Shown: positions 45,830 to 55,553, numbered from the stretch's first letter. The stretch: DNA of 64,000 nt from Thermodesulfovibrionia bacterium (GCA_030646035.1 JAUSMY010000058.1:1-64000); one strand, 5' to 3'. The notes: generated by a model not told the origin, from the sequence alone. Numbers and translations are program-made.

Positions 45830-47197
45830 ATGACAATAGATTCTAAGCAGCTAAAGATATTTTTCTCAGGAATCGGGGGAAGCGGGGTTTCAGCCATTGC
45901 CGGCTTTATGGCAGGAAAAGGCCATAATGTTGCCGGTTCTGACAGGGCGTTTGATGAAAATTCGGGTAGTCCGCTCAAAAAAACGCTTCAGTCCTCAGGT
46001 ATCCGGATCTTCAGCCAGGACGGCAGCGGAATAGATGCTGCTTTTGATCTTGTGGTCTTCAGCACAGCGGTTGAGAACGACAGTCCGGAACTCCTCAAGG
46101 CAAAAAAACTTGGAGTCCGTGTCAGGACAAGGCCTGAATTTCTTACTGAGATAACCAACTCGCATAAAACTATTGCTGTCGCTGGAACCAGCGGGAAGTC
46201 CACAACAGCTGCTATGCTTGCTTTTCTAATGGAGAGGCTCGGGCTTGATCCAAATTACATAGGCGGTGGAAGGGCAAGGCAATTCAGGTCTGAAACCAAC
46301 CCGGGCAATTACCTTTCCGGAAGTTCCGATCATCTTGTCATAGAGGCATGCGAGTCTGACGGAACCATAGTTAATTACAGGCCGCGATATTCCATAATCC
46401 TGAACCTTTCACTGGATCATCACACTGTTGCAAAGACCGCAGATATGTTTAAGGAACTTATAAAGCATACAGGGGAGAAAGTAATAATTAATGCTGATGA
46501 TGAGAACCTGGCAGAGTTAAAGTCTGAGGGTGTGACAACCTTTTCCATAGACAGCCTTTCTGATTACAGAGCTGAAGCAGTTAAGTTCATGCCGTTTGGC
46601 ACTGATTTTTTATTAAGAGGGACAAGGTTTAGCCTTTCTCTTCCCGGTAAGTATAATCTGTACAATGCAGTTTCATGCATTGCGCTTCTTTTAGAGATTG
46701 GGATATCCCCCGCCCTTATTGCAGCAGCGCTTCCGGAATTTCAGGGTATAGAAAGAAGGTTTGATATACATTTCAATGACGGGAAGAAGCTTGTGATTGA
46801 TGACTACGCGCATAATCCTCATAAGATAGCAGCTCTTATGGAGACCGTGATGCGGCTGCATCAGCGGATATGCTACATATTTCAACCCCACGGATTTGGA
46901 CCCACAAAGCTAATGAAGGATGAATATATTGAGGTCTTCAGCAGGAATCTTCGCGATACAGACCATCTTATTATTCTTCCCATTTATTATGCCGGAGGCA
47001 GTATCGTAAGGGATATCTCAAGCCTTGACCTTGCAGCCGGTATCAGTGAGGCCGGCAGGTCTGTTGAGGTCATTGAAGACAGGGCTGAGATTTTAAACAG
47101 GATTGATGGTTACAGCGCATACGTCATATTTGGTGCGCGTGATGAGACTCTTTCGGATCTTGCGGAACAAGTAGCAAAGAAGGTGAAGAATTGCTAA
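45830..47197 (+). CDS. Mur ligase family protein (MurC-like)
   Basis: 455 residues. The N-terminal Rossmann domain has FFSGIGGSGVSAIAGFM; the ATP-binding loop is AVAGTSGKSTTAAMLAF; LNLSLDHHTV and the C-terminal VIDDYAHNPHKIAALM follow. The order fits MurC (UDP-N-acetylmuramate-L-alanine ligase) or Mpl. It stands outside a dcw cluster and its P-loop reads SGKSTT rather than GKTTT, so it may be a dedicated second Mur ligase or recycling enzyme. No clear ribosome site. Confidence 0.8.
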   Translation: MTIDSKQLKIFFSGIGGSGVSAIAGFMAGKGHNVAGSDRAFDENSGSPLKKTLQSSGIRIFSQDGSGIDAAFDLVVFSTAVENDSPELLKAKKLGVRVRTRPEFLTEITNSHKTIAVAGTSGKSTTAAMLAFLMERLGLDPNYIGGGRARQFRSETNPGNYLSGSSDHLVIEACESDGTIVNYRPRYSIILNLSLDHHTVAKTADMFKELIKHTGEKVIINADDENLAELKSEGVTTFSIDSLSDYRAEAVKFMPFGTDFLLRGTRFSLSLPGKYNLYNAVSCIALLLEIGISPALIAAALPEFQGIERRFDIHFNDGKKLVIDDYAHNPHKIAALMETVMRLHQRICYIFQPHGFGPTKLMKDEYIEVFSRNLRDTDHLIILPIYYAGGSIVRDISSLDLAAGISEAGRSVEVIEDRAEILNRIDGYSAYVIFGARDETLSDLAEQVAKKVKNC

Positions 47198-47205
47198 AGC
47201 AAACT

Positions 47206-47237
47206 AAAAAGCCGCGGCCATCTAGCCGCGGCTTTTT
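47206..47237. terminator. Bidirectional terminator between Mur ligase and MlaA-type genes
   Basis: A 13-bp perfect stem (AAAAAGCCGCGGC / GCCGCGGCTTTTT) with a 6-base loop lies between convergent genes. T runs occur on both sides, so it can end both transcripts. Confidence 0.92.
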
Positions 47238-47259
47238 ACAACATTAAATATATCAGTTA

Positions 47260-48060
47260 TTATTTGTCGATCTTGCTTTCTCTGTACTGATGGTAGATGT
47301 CTTTTATGGCGGAATAAGGGTCAATGGCGTCTTTCTTTATCTCTTCGTAATCACCTATCACAAGTGATACCCTGTTGACTTTATCCCCGCTCCTGATAGC
47401 GAGTCCGTCATAAGCAAACGGTGTGACATAAGTTACGGGGTCAAGAAAAGTGTCTCCTGCCAGGCCTACTGTGTCGCGAAGACTTGAAGGCCCGAGGATC
47501 GGCCATACTATATAAAAACCTGGGCCTGCATTCCACCAGACTCCAAAGGTCTGTCCAAGGTCTTCATCCTGCATCTTAAGGTCTAAATTCTTCTTTGCAG
47601 GATCAAAAAGGCCTAAAACACCTACTGTGGTATTAATGCCGAAACGCTTTATCTCAGTACCGGCTGAATTAAATTTAAACTGCAGGATATTATTTACAAG
47701 CCTTACCGGAGTGGTAAGGTTATTGAAGAAATTACGCACTGATATTCTGGCTGGTTCAGGAACGACCTTTGAGTAGCCTTTAGCAACCGGTTTTAAGACC
47801 CAGAAGTACAGCTTGTCGTTAAAATGAAAGAATACCCGGTTTACAGGTTCAAGCGGGTCGGATATCTTAGCTAACTCTTTGTCTTCGCCGGAATCCTCAG
47901 CCTCATCGAGATAATCATCATTTTCAGCATCAGCCAATAATATGGCGCTGTCCTGTTTATCTAGCAGAGAGTCATTTAAGGTTTCATCGGCAAAAGACGG
48001 GGCTGAAGCAATACTGAGTATAAAGGCTGAAAACAATAACATCCTGATGAAAATTCTCAT
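47260..48060 (-). CDS. MlaA/VacJ-family outer membrane phospholipid protein
   Basis: 266 residues. A signal peptide (about 1-24, ending PSFADE) has no lipobox Cys, unlike E. coli MlaA. An acidic stretch (about 45-65) precedes the family core: SDPLEPVNRVFFHFND, FFNNLTTPVRLVNNILQ, FGINTTVGVLGLFDPA and LGPSSLRDTVG. MlaA removes phospholipids from the outer leaflet together with the Mla system. No other mla gene is nearby. GGAGG precedes the ATG. Confidence 0.92.
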   Translation of the reverse strand: MRIFIRMLLFSAFILSIASAPSFADETLNDSLLDKQDSAILLADAENDDYLDEAEDSGEDKELAKISDPLEPVNRVFFHFNDKLYFWVLKPVAKGYSKVVPEPARISVRNFFNNLTTPVRLVNNILQFKFNSAGTEIKRFGINTTVGVLGLFDPAKKNLDLKMQDEDLGQTFGVWWNAGPGFYIVWPILGPSSLRDTVGLAGDTFLDPVTYVTPFAYDGLAIRSGDKVNRVSLVIGDYEEIKKDAIDPYSAIKDIYHQYRESKIDK

Positions 48061-48167
48061 ATTTATTCCTCCTTGTTAGTGAGTCTATGCTACATCAAAA
48101 ATAGCTTAATTATCAAGGGTAAAATATGCAAAGAGGCAAGGCATAAATGGATTAGACGACAAGCTGT

Positions 48168-49403
48168 TTAATCGGGATAATTCTTTGCAAGGGTTCGAAT
48201 TACGTCAAGACAGGAAAAGAAGGCGTCTATCATGTCAGGGTCAAACTGTTTCCCGGCTTCAGACTTAAGTGTTTCGAGCACCCTGTCTTCATCCCACGGC
48301 TCTTTATAAACCCTTGGCGAGCTGAGTGCATCAAATACATCGGCTATGGCAACCACTCTGCCGAATGGCGGGATCTCTTCGCCCTTTTTGCCGCGTGCTT
48401 TCCCTTCACTGGTTTCGCAGCCCGGGATCGGTTTGCCGGTCATGCAATTGATATGTCCCGGATACCCGTTCCCATCCCAGCGTTCATGATGGTTCAATGC
48501 GATGATCGAGGCTGCTTCATCAAAGTCAGAATACATTTCAGAAAAAAGCTTTGCCCCAAGATGGGTATGAGCTTTCATTGCTTCAAATTCCTCAGGGTCA
48601 AGTTTTGCAGGTTTTTTCAATATAGTGTCTGAGATGGCCACTTTGCCTACGTCATGCAGCATAGCGCCCATTCTGAGTATGTCCTTGTTCTTCTCGATAT
48701 CTTTTTTAGGAACGCCTTTTTTTGCGGCCCATTCCTCATAAATTTCTACGGAATAGGATGCAACACGGTTTACATGAGGTCCGGTCTCTTTGGGGTCACG
48801 CATCTCAGCCATTTTTATCACTCGAAGAATGATCGCCCTTGTAAGCTGCGCGCGTTCAATGGCTGCAGCCGCAATATTGGCGAAGTTCTTTATCAAAGGC
48901 TCATCATCGTTGTTGAAACCGATCGTATTGCCATTATTATCTTTGGAATTGATAAGCTGGAGGACGCCGATTATCTTCTCATTAGCTGTCATAAGAGGAA
49001 TGGTAAGCATAGACTGCGTGCGGTAATCAGAGATTATGTCATACTCTTTATCAAAAGAATATGGCGCGTTATGAGAAAGGCTATATACATCTTCAATATT
49101 GAGCAGCTCTCCGGTGTTTGCCACATATCCTGCTATCGAATCATTATTAATAGGTATTGAAAAGGTGGAGAACATGAGCTTTTTGCCGGGGGCAAGCCTG
49201 TTCTGCAGGATCGTGTTCTGAGTATGGCTGAACTTCAATCTATTGTTCTCTATAATATATATCGAGCCCGCTTCAGCATTCACTATCTGCCTTGATACTG
49301 ACAGGACCTTTTCAAGCAGCAGGTCAATATCCTTCAGCAGGGATATCTCAACCCCTACATCGATCAGTTCTAATAATCTCTCTTTACTGAAGTTAATAGA
49401 CAT
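48168..49403 (-). CDS. GAF-HD-GYP cyclic-di-GMP phosphodiesterase-like protein
   Basis: 411 residues. A GAF domain (about 15-175; GSIYIIENNRLKF, MLTIPLM, GVLQLINSKD) is followed by an HD-GYP domain (about 195-400) with MLHDVGKVAISDTILKKP, HTHLGAKLFSE and HHERWDGNGYPG. The HD and GYP signatures are intact, so c-di-GMP hydrolysis is likely, triggered by a ligand or redox state at the GAF domain. An insertion (GHINCMTGKPIPGCETSEGKA) after GYP contains two cysteines. Confidence 0.92.
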   Translation of the reverse strand: MSINFSKERLLELIDVGVEISLLKDIDLLLEKVLSVSRQIVNAEAGSIYIIENNRLKFSHTQNTILQNRLAPGKKLMFSTFSIPINNDSIAGYVANTGELLNIEDVYSLSHNAPYSFDKEYDIISDYRTQSMLTIPLMTANEKIIGVLQLINSKDNNGNTIGFNNDDEPLIKNFANIAAAAIERAQLTRAIILRVIKMAEMRDPKETGPHVNRVASYSVEIYEEWAAKKGVPKKDIEKNKDILRMGAMLHDVGKVAISDTILKKPAKLDPEEFEAMKAHTHLGAKLFSEMYSDFDEAASIIALNHHERWDGNGYPGHINCMTGKPIPGCETSEGKARGKKGEEIPPFGRVVAIADVFDALSSPRVYKEPWDEDRVLETLKSEAGKQFDPDMIDAFFSCLDVIRTLAKNYPD

Positions 49404-49490
49404 TTATTATTTTTCCAAAAAAACTGAAATATTATAACTGAGACTCATGCAAAAATCTCACATGGTTTTTAGGCAGGTAATCTTAAGAAT

Positions 49491-50177
49491 CTATTTGCGG
49501 GGAGAGAACCTTATGTATTTGTCCCAGTATTCAAAGAGTTCTTTTGTAGCATAGAGGTCGCCGACGCAGTATCTTGCAATATCGAGATGTCTGCCCTCTT
49601 TAAAAAGGCCGGCAACCTCATGCCCTGTGACTCCTTCCTCTTTCGGACTCTTGATACCAAATGCCGTGCACCACATATGGAGGCTGAACTTCCTTCTGAC
49701 TGAGCCGTAAAAGGTGAGCTGGTCAAGGAGGTCAATATGTGAAGCAGCGCTGTAACGGTTGGGCATAAGGTCTTTTGTCGGTGTTATCTTGTGGATAGCT
49801 GAACGTATCATCAGGTAAGGGGCGTCAAAACCCCTTCCGTTGAATGTGATGATGCTGTCATAGTGCCTGACAGTCTCCCAGAATTTATTAAGGATCCCGG
49901 CCTCATCATCGGCGGTATACTCGATCCCATCCTCTTTCAGCGGCTTGTGCGCAGCTCCGGGAGACTGAAAATATACAGCGCCGTTATTGGTGTCGGGGTT
50001 GAGCATTCCGATAGCTACTATCTCACCGGTGAGCGGGGAGAAGGCGAGGCCCTCTTTTGCCTCTTTTACCGCCTCTTCGGAATCGGCGTACTTAATGATA
50101 TACTCCTGCGACATCTCATCCATCGCGTCAAAGTCACAGCCGATAGTCTCAATGTCAACAACGATCTTTTTGGACAT
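49491..50177 (-). CDS. PolB-like 3'-5' exonuclease (DEDD superfamily)
   Basis: 228 residues from ATG 50177 (an ATG at 50192 is also in frame). It has the exonuclease motifs VDIETIG (ExoI with Asp/Glu), ITFNGRGFDAPYL (ExoII), and CVGDLYATKELFEYW near the C-terminus (ExoIII), as in the predicted 3'-5' exonucleases related to DNA polymerase B. It would act on DNA or RNA 3' ends. Neighbouring genes do not suggest a specific pathway. Confidence 0.82.
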   Translation of the reverse strand: MSKKIVVDIETIGCDFDAMDEMSQEYIIKYADSEEAVKEAKEGLAFSPLTGEIVAIGMLNPDTNNGAVYFQSPGAAHKPLKEDGIEYTADDEAGILNKFWETVRHYDSIITFNGRGFDAPYLMIRSAIHKITPTKDLMPNRYSAASHIDLLDQLTFYGSVRRKFSLHMWCTAFGIKSPKEEGVTGHEVAGLFKEGRHLDIARYCVGDLYATKELFEYWDKYIRFSPRK

Positions 50178-50309
50178 AGGATTTTTTAACATCTTTTGCT
50201 AAAAGATGCAAGGTAATGTATTAATCATCATTCAAGGCACAATATTAATGTGACTCGTAAAATATATAATTGTTAAAATACAAGGCCGACAATATTGAGA
50301 TGATATCAT

Positions 50310-52319
50310 ATGCGAAAACCCATTATACATATAATGTTAGTGATCATAATCGGTCTTCTTGCATATTCGAATACTTTCGATGGCACTTTTCACTATGATG
50401 ATAATGAGGCTATAGTAAATAATCCTGTCATAAAGAACCTTCAATATTTTATTCATCCATCAGAAGCGAGTATCTTTAAAACACAATTTCAATACCGGAA
50501 TCTCAAAGCCAGATATATCGCATACCTGACGTTTGCACTTAATTACAAATTTAACGGGCTTAATGTCACGGGATATCATGTTGTTAACCTGATGATACAT
50601 CTTGCAAATGCCCTTCTGGTTTATTACCTGATGCTTTTAAGTTTTAGAACCGCATTTTTAAGCAGGTCCGGAGTAAGGGGATATTCAGGAGAGATCGCGC
50701 TTGTAACATCGCTCTTGTTTGCAGCCCATCCTATACAGACCCAGGCAGTTACATACATAGTTCAGAGGGCCGCTTCATTGTGCACAATGTTTTATCTCCT
50801 TTCCATTCTTCTGTATATAAAATGGAGATTAACTATTCCTGGCCGTGGTGTAGTGAAATATAGAGGCATTATCTTTTTATATGCTGCTTCTATAGTTTCA
50901 TCGATACTTGCCATGAAGACAAAGGAGATAGCTTTTACACTTCCTTTGATGATCGCATTTTATGAGTTTATGTTTTTTGATGGAGTGATAAAAAAGAGAC
51001 TGTTTTATCTCATTCCTTTCTTCCTGGCCATGGTTGTAATTCCCTTAGGCTTCATGGATGCCCGGATGCCTTTAACAGAGGGAATGGCTTCCGCTGCCAG
51101 AGATTATACAAGCATCCCGAGGGCGGACTATTTCATTACCCAGTTCAGAGTACTTGTCACATATATACGCCTGATATTTTTTCCTGTTGCACAGAACCTT
51201 GATTATAATCATCAGGTATATCATTCCTTTTTTGCGCCACAGGTGGTTTTATCATTTCTGTTCCTTTCAGCAATCTTATCTGCAGGAATATATCTTTTCT
51301 ATCTTTCAAAGGCCGGGGAAAAGTCGCTGCGTCTTATAGCTTTTGGAATAATATGGTTTTTTGTAACGTTATCAGTTGAATCAAGCGTTATTCCGATACC
51401 TCATGTGATATTCGAGCACAGGCTTTATCTTGCCTCATACGGTATTTTCCTTGCGATAACGAGCGCTGTTTTTATAATTTACAGCAGGCTTGGCTCACTG
51501 CCGAAAAAGGCAGCCGCAGTCTTTATCACGGCAATAATAGCGGCATTTGCCGTGACAACATACGCAAGGAACAATGTCTGGAAGGATGAAATAAGTTTAT
51601 GGAAGGATGTAATAAGTAAAAATACCGGAAGCGCTGTTGGTAACTATAACCTCGGGAAAGCCTATCAGCTCAAAGGTATGCTTGATAATGCTGTTGAGCA
51701 CTATAATGCTGCAATAAGGCTTAACCCGTATCAGATAGCAGTCCACAACGAGCTTGGCAATGTTTATAAATCATTAGGCTTTATTGACCGGGCTATGGAG
51801 GAGTATCAGGCTGTGATCAGACTTAATCCTGCCGGTTCAGGGCCGCACGGCAATCAGGAGGCAAAAGACCTGGAGGCGGCCGCGCATTATAATATTGGCC
51901 TCATATACAAATCTCAGGGGCTGATCGACAATGCAGTAGAAGAATACGAGGCTGCAATCAATCTAAACCCTGTCTTTCCGGAAGCTCATAGCAATTTAGG
52001 CATTCTTTACGAATATAAAGGCCTTACAGATAAGGCCATTGAGCATTATCATGAGACGCTTAGACTGGATCCAATGGCTTACTTTACATACTATAATCTT
52101 GGAGCAGCATATCAAAGCAAGAATTTAATTGAGATGGCGGCAGAAAATTATAAAGCGGTGATAAGGATTAAGCCTGACTGGGACATCCCTCACCTGAGTC
52201 TTGGCCGGATTTATCTTCAGTCCGGCAATGTCAAAGATGCTCGTATTGAACTTGAGGAAACTATCCGTCTGAACCCGCAAAACCATGAAGCAGGATCGTT
52301 GCTTGAAACTTTAAGATAG
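50310..52319 (+). CDS. Membrane protein with C-terminal TPR repeats (paralogue 3)
   Basis: 669 residues. A polytopic N-terminal half (about 5-430) has FHYDDNEAIVNN, TGYHVVNLMIHLANALLVY and AHPIQTQAVTYIVQRAASLCTMFYLLS, the same landmarks as the two tandem paralogues at 25-29 kb but more divergent. About six TPRs (about 445-665) have the GNYNLGKAYQLKGML and AHSNLGILYEYKG signatures. The architecture is that of bacterial GT-C/TPR proteins related to TMTC. Stands alone between the exonuclease and the por operon. Confidence 0.8.
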   Translation: MRKPIIHIMLVIIIGLLAYSNTFDGTFHYDDNEAIVNNPVIKNLQYFIHPSEASIFKTQFQYRNLKARYIAYLTFALNYKFNGLNVTGYHVVNLMIHLANALLVYYLMLLSFRTAFLSRSGVRGYSGEIALVTSLLFAAHPIQTQAVTYIVQRAASLCTMFYLLSILLYIKWRLTIPGRGVVKYRGIIFLYAASIVSSILAMKTKEIAFTLPLMIAFYEFMFFDGVIKKRLFYLIPFFLAMVVIPLGFMDARMPLTEGMASAARDYTSIPRADYFITQFRVLVTYIRLIFFPVAQNLDYNHQVYHSFFAPQVVLSFLFLSAILSAGIYLFYLSKAGEKSLRLIAFGIIWFFVTLSVESSVIPIPHVIFEHRLYLASYGIFLAITSAVFIIYSRLGSLPKKAAAVFITAIIAAFAVTTYARNNVWKDEISLWKDVISKNTGSAVGNYNLGKAYQLKGMLDNAVEHYNAAIRLNPYQIAVHNELGNVYKSLGFIDRAMEEYQAVIRLNPAGSGPHGNQEAKDLEAAAHYNIGLIYKSQGLIDNAVEEYEAAINLNPVFPEAHSNLGILYEYKGLTDKAIEHYHETLRLDPMAYFTYYNLGAAYQSKNLIEMAAENYKAVIRIKPDWDIPHLSLGRIYLQSGNVKDARIELEETIRLNPQNHEAGSLLETLR

Positions 52320-52422
52320 TCTGAGCTATCCCTTGAAAAGAATGCTTATTATAAGCTAATATAATCTTCTTTTTATTTTGGATATGTGTTTCTGACCAAT
52401 AATAATGTCTGGAGGAATAAAA

Positions 52423-52998
52423 ATGGCAAAAGCAATTGAAATTCGCTGGCACGGCCGTGGCGGACAGGGCACAGTCACTGCTGCCAAGGTCCTTGCAGAC
52501 GCCTGCCTCAGCGGCGGAGGATATGTTCAGGCATTTCCGGAATACGGGCCTGAGCGAGCCGGAGCCCCTATCAGGGCGTTTAACAGGATAAGCGACAATG
52601 TGATAAGGATGTACGGCCCTGTTCTTCATCCAAAGGTAGTCAGCATTGCAGACGCTACATTAATAGACGCTGTGAATGTGACAGAAGGCACGCTTGATGA
52701 CGCGATTTTTCTCGTAAACACATCAAGAGATCCTAAAGAGGTCAGGGCGAAACTTAAGGTTAAAGATTCTCAGAAAGTATATACAGTTGACGCTACAAAG
52801 ATAGCTGTTGACAGCTTTGGAAGACCGCTCCCGAATTCATCCATGTTAGGCGCGATATGCAAGATAACGGAAGTTGTAGGAATGGATGTGCTTCTGGAGA
52901 ATGTCAAAAAGAGTTTCGGCAAGAAGTTTGCCCAGAAGATCATTGACGGCAACCTCAATGCTGCAAAGCGCGGATATGAGGAGGTAAGGGAAGGATGA
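52423..52998 (+). CDS. porC: 2-oxoacid:ferredoxin oxidoreductase, gamma subunit
   Basis: 191 residues from ATG 52423, fixed by GGAGGAA just upstream; an earlier ATG at 52405 would place that ribosome site inside the gene. RWHGRGGQGTVTAAKVLA and AFPEYGPERAGAP are family signatures. It is the first of four overlapping or abutting genes (gamma, delta, alpha, beta) of a pyruvate- or 2-oxoisovalerate-type enzyme that interconverts acyl-CoA + CO2 and the 2-oxoacid with ferredoxin. Confidence 0.92.
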   Translation: MAKAIEIRWHGRGGQGTVTAAKVLADACLSGGGYVQAFPEYGPERAGAPIRAFNRISDNVIRMYGPVLHPKVVSIADATLIDAVNVTEGTLDDAIFLVNTSRDPKEVRAKLKVKDSQKVYTVDATKIAVDSFGRPLPNSSMLGAICKITEVVGMDVLLENVKKSFGKKFAQKIIDGNLNAAKRGYEEVREG

Positions 52999-53291
52999 GC
53001 AAGAAATTTTGGGAAATACTTCCACAGGGCGCTGTTGTATTGGAGGCCGGAAGTTCAGCTAAGTTCAAGACAGGCACATGGAGGTCGATGAGGCCGAAGT
53101 GGATAGAAGAGAACTGCATACAGTGCATGTTCTGCTGGATGTACTGCCCTGACATGTCGGTCAAGGTGAATGCGGAAGGCAAGAGAGAAGATTTTGATTA
53201 TGATTACTGCAAGGGCTGCGGGATATGTGCCCTCGAATGCCCCGGTAAAAAGGGCAATAAAGCAATTGTGATGGAAGAGGAGGGCAAATAA
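52995..53291 (+). CDS. porD: 2-oxoacid:ferredoxin oxidoreductase, delta (2x4Fe-4S) subunit
   Basis: 98 residues. Two 4Fe-4S motifs are visible: CIQCMFCWMYCPD and CKGCGICALECPG. It passes electrons to ferredoxin. It overlaps porC by four bases (ATGA) and abuts porA. Confidence 0.93.
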   Translation: MSKKFWEILPQGAVVLEAGSSAKFKTGTWRSMRPKWIEENCIQCMFCWMYCPDMSVKVNAEGKREDFDYDYCKGCGICALECPGKKGNKAIVMEEEGK

Positions 53292-54470
53292 ATGGGTAAG
53301 ATAGTTGCAGTTACCGGAAATGAAGCATGCGCGTATGCCCTTAAGCAGATAAATCCTGATGTATGCGCCGCATACCCTATCACACCTGCCACTGACCTTA
53401 TGCAGAGGTTTTCAGGCTATGTCTCAAACGGCCAGGTGGATACAGAGCTGGTGCTCGTTGAGAGTGAGCACAGCGCAATGAGCGCCTGCATAGGCGCGGC
53501 AGCAGCAGGCGGCAGAGTTGCCACAGCCACATCATCACAGGGCCTCGCGCTTATGTGGGAGATGCTTTATATAGCAGCAGGAACAAGGCTTCCGATAGTA
53601 ATGCCTCTGGTAAACAGGGCGCTTTCAGCTCCTCTGAATATTCACGGCGACCATTCTGACGGCATGGGAGCAAGGGACACAGGCTGGATCCAGATCTATT
53701 CTGAAAATGCCCAGGAGGCATATGACAATCTGGTTCAGTCTTTCAGGATCGCGGAGCACCTTGAGATCAGGGTTCCGGCTATGGTCTGTATGGATGGTTT
53801 TATCGTCAGCCACTCTATTGAGAGGGTTGAATATATTGATGATGCGGATGTAAAGAACTTTGTAGGAAAATTTCAGGCGGTGCATCCGCTGCTTGACCTG
53901 GAGCATCCGAAAAGCTACGGCCCTCTGATCCTGGCCGATCTTTATCATGAATACAAAAGGGCGCAGCATGAAGTCATGACCAAGGTTTCGGGTGTTGTTC
54001 TTGAGGTTGCGGCTGAATTTGAAAAGATGACAGGCAGAAAGTACGGCCTGTTTGAGGAATACAGGCTTGAAGATGCTGAGATAGCGATCGTTGTTATGAG
54101 CTCTGCGGCAGGAACGACCAAGGATATTATCGATCAGTACAGGGATAAGGGAGTAAAGGTAGGCCTTCTGAAGCCGAGGATGTTCAGGCCGTTCCCGTTC
54201 ACTCAGGTAGCAGAGGCGCTTAAGCATGTGAAGGCGATAGCTGTCCTTGACAGGGCGGATTCATTCGGCGGATACGGGCCGTTATTTTCAGAGATCGCCG
54301 GAGCGGTCATGTCAATGGATCATAAACCTGCCATGATAAACAAGATCTTCGGACTTGGCGGAAGAGACTATCTGCCGGATCAAGCAGAGCAGGTCATTGA
54401 TGAGCTTATAAAGATAGCTAAAACCGGAAAAGTTGAAGCTATTAAAGAATATATCGGGGTGAGGGAATAA
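53292..54470 (+). CDS. porA: 2-oxoacid:ferredoxin oxidoreductase, alpha subunit
   Basis: 392 residues. GNEACAYALKQINPDVCAAYPITPATDLM is the start of the pyrimidine-binding domain (abridged: AYPITPATD); VESEHSAMSACIGAAAAGGR, ATSSQGLALMWEML and GDHSDGMGARDTGW follow. The C-terminal domain has DRADSFGGYGPL. Substrate choice cannot be read with certainty, but the size and four-gene order fit pyruvate:ferredoxin oxidoreductase. Confidence 0.93.
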   Translation: MGKIVAVTGNEACAYALKQINPDVCAAYPITPATDLMQRFSGYVSNGQVDTELVLVESEHSAMSACIGAAAAGGRVATATSSQGLALMWEMLYIAAGTRLPIVMPLVNRALSAPLNIHGDHSDGMGARDTGWIQIYSENAQEAYDNLVQSFRIAEHLEIRVPAMVCMDGFIVSHSIERVEYIDDADVKNFVGKFQAVHPLLDLEHPKSYGPLILADLYHEYKRAQHEVMTKVSGVVLEVAAEFEKMTGRKYGLFEEYRLEDAEIAIVVMSSAAGTTKDIIDQYRDKGVKVGLLKPRMFRPFPFTQVAEALKHVKAIAVLDRADSFGGYGPLFSEIAGAVMSMDHKPAMINKIFGLGGRDYLPDQAEQVIDELIKIAKTGKVEAIKEYIGVRE

Positions 54471-54471
54471 G

Positions 54472-55425
54472 ATGACAACTAAAGCACTCAAACTAAAAGA
54501 GCTTGCAAAGGGAGAGGACAGGTTCGCTCACGGCCACAGGATGTGCGCCGGCTGCGGAGCGCCGATAGTTGTAAAGCAGGTGCTTATGGCGACTGACTAT
54601 CCCATTATCGCTGCAAATGCCACAGGATGCCTTGAGGTCTCCTCATGCATTCAGCAATTCACGGCATGGAAGATCCCATGGATGCATAGCGCCTTTGAAA
54701 ATGCAGCAGCAACAATATCAGGTATTGAGGCGATGTACAGGTCATTGGTCAAGCAGGGTAAGCTTGAAGATAAAAATGTAAAATTCATTGCATTCGGCGG
54801 CGACGGCGGAACCTATGATATCGGTTTCCAGGCCCTTTCAGGCGCAATGGAGCGCGGCCATGACATGATGTACATATGTTATGACAACGGTGCTTACATG
54901 AATACAGGAATTCAGCGTTCGAGCGCGACACCTTTTGGAGCTGATACCACTACATGTCCGGCAGGTGATGTGATCCCCGGCAAACTCCAGCAGAGAAAAG
55001 ACCTTACAAGGATAATGGCTGCGCACGGCATTCCTTATGTGGCGCAGGCGTCTCCGGCAAACTGGATGGACCTTATGAAGAAGGTGCAGAAGGCGTTTGA
55101 GATAAAGGGGCCCAAGTTCATGAATGTCATTTCACCATGCAACCGGGGCTGGCGCTCAAGGACGGATGATGCAATTATGTTGAGCAAGCTGGCTTTTGAG
55201 ACTTGTTACTGGCCTCTGTTTGAGATCGAGAACGGCGTTACCAGGATAACGGCTAAACCAAAAGAGAAAAAACCTCTTGTAGATTTTCTAAAGCCTCAGG
55301 GCAGGTTTAAACATATGTTCGCTCCCGGCAATGAGTGGATGCTCAAACAGGCACAGGATTATGTTGACGCACAGTGGGAACGCCTGCAGAAAGAGGCTGT
55401 TTTCTCCGGCGGAGAAGAAAAGTAA
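54472..55425 (+). CDS. porB: 2-oxoacid:ferredoxin oxidoreductase, beta (TPP-binding) subunit
   Basis: 317 residues. CAGCGAPIVVKQVL and NATGCLEVSSC carry cluster-ligand cysteines. The thiamine diphosphate motif GGDGGTYDIGFQALSGA (about 104-120) runs to YDNGAYMNTG. The C-terminal half has CNRGWRS. It follows porA by one base. With porC, porD and porA it completes the enzyme. Confidence 0.94.
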   Translation: MTTKALKLKELAKGEDRFAHGHRMCAGCGAPIVVKQVLMATDYPIIAANATGCLEVSSCIQQFTAWKIPWMHSAFENAAATISGIEAMYRSLVKQGKLEDKNVKFIAFGGDGGTYDIGFQALSGAMERGHDMMYICYDNGAYMNTGIQRSSATPFGADTTTCPAGDVIPGKLQQRKDLTRIMAAHGIPYVAQASPANWMDLMKKVQKAFEIKGPKFMNVISPCNRGWRSRTDDAIMLSKLAFETCYWPLFEIENGVTRITAKPKEKKPLVDFLKPQGRFKHMFAPGNEWMLKQAQDYVDAQWERLQKEAVFSGGEEK

Positions 55426-55432
55426 AGATTAT

Positions 55433-55508
55433 TCCCGAGTAGCTCAGCTGGCAGAGCAGGTGACTGTTAATCACCTTGTCGGGGGTCCGAATCCCTCCTC
55501 GGGAGCCA
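55433..55508 (+). tRNA. tRNA-Asn (anticodon GTT)
   Basis: Acceptor stem TCCCGAG (55433-55439) pairs with CTCGGGA (55498-55504); anticodon stem GGTGA/TCACC holds loop CTGTTAA with anticodon GTT at 55466-55468. D-arm AGCTCAGCTGGCAGAGC and T-arm GGTCCGAATCC are normal. The 3' CCA is encoded (55506-55508). Confidence 0.96.
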
Positions 55509-55518
55509 GAATATAATG

Positions 55519-55553
55519 AAAGGACTTTCGCAGAAATGCGGAAGTCCTTTTTT
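55519..55553 (+). terminator. Rho-independent terminator after tRNA-Asn
   Basis: A 14-pair stem, AAAGGACTTTCGCA with TGCGGAAGTCCTTT, holds a GAAA loop and is followed by T residues. Confidence 0.9.

Noticed and set aside
53625-54227. 200-codon minus-strand frame across porA
   Set aside because: Antisense shadow of a highly conserved gene; the porA reading has family motifs throughout.
55331-55516. Open frame covering tRNA-Asn
   Set aside because: It reads through porB in another frame and then the tRNA gene; no ribosome site and no protein-like pattern.
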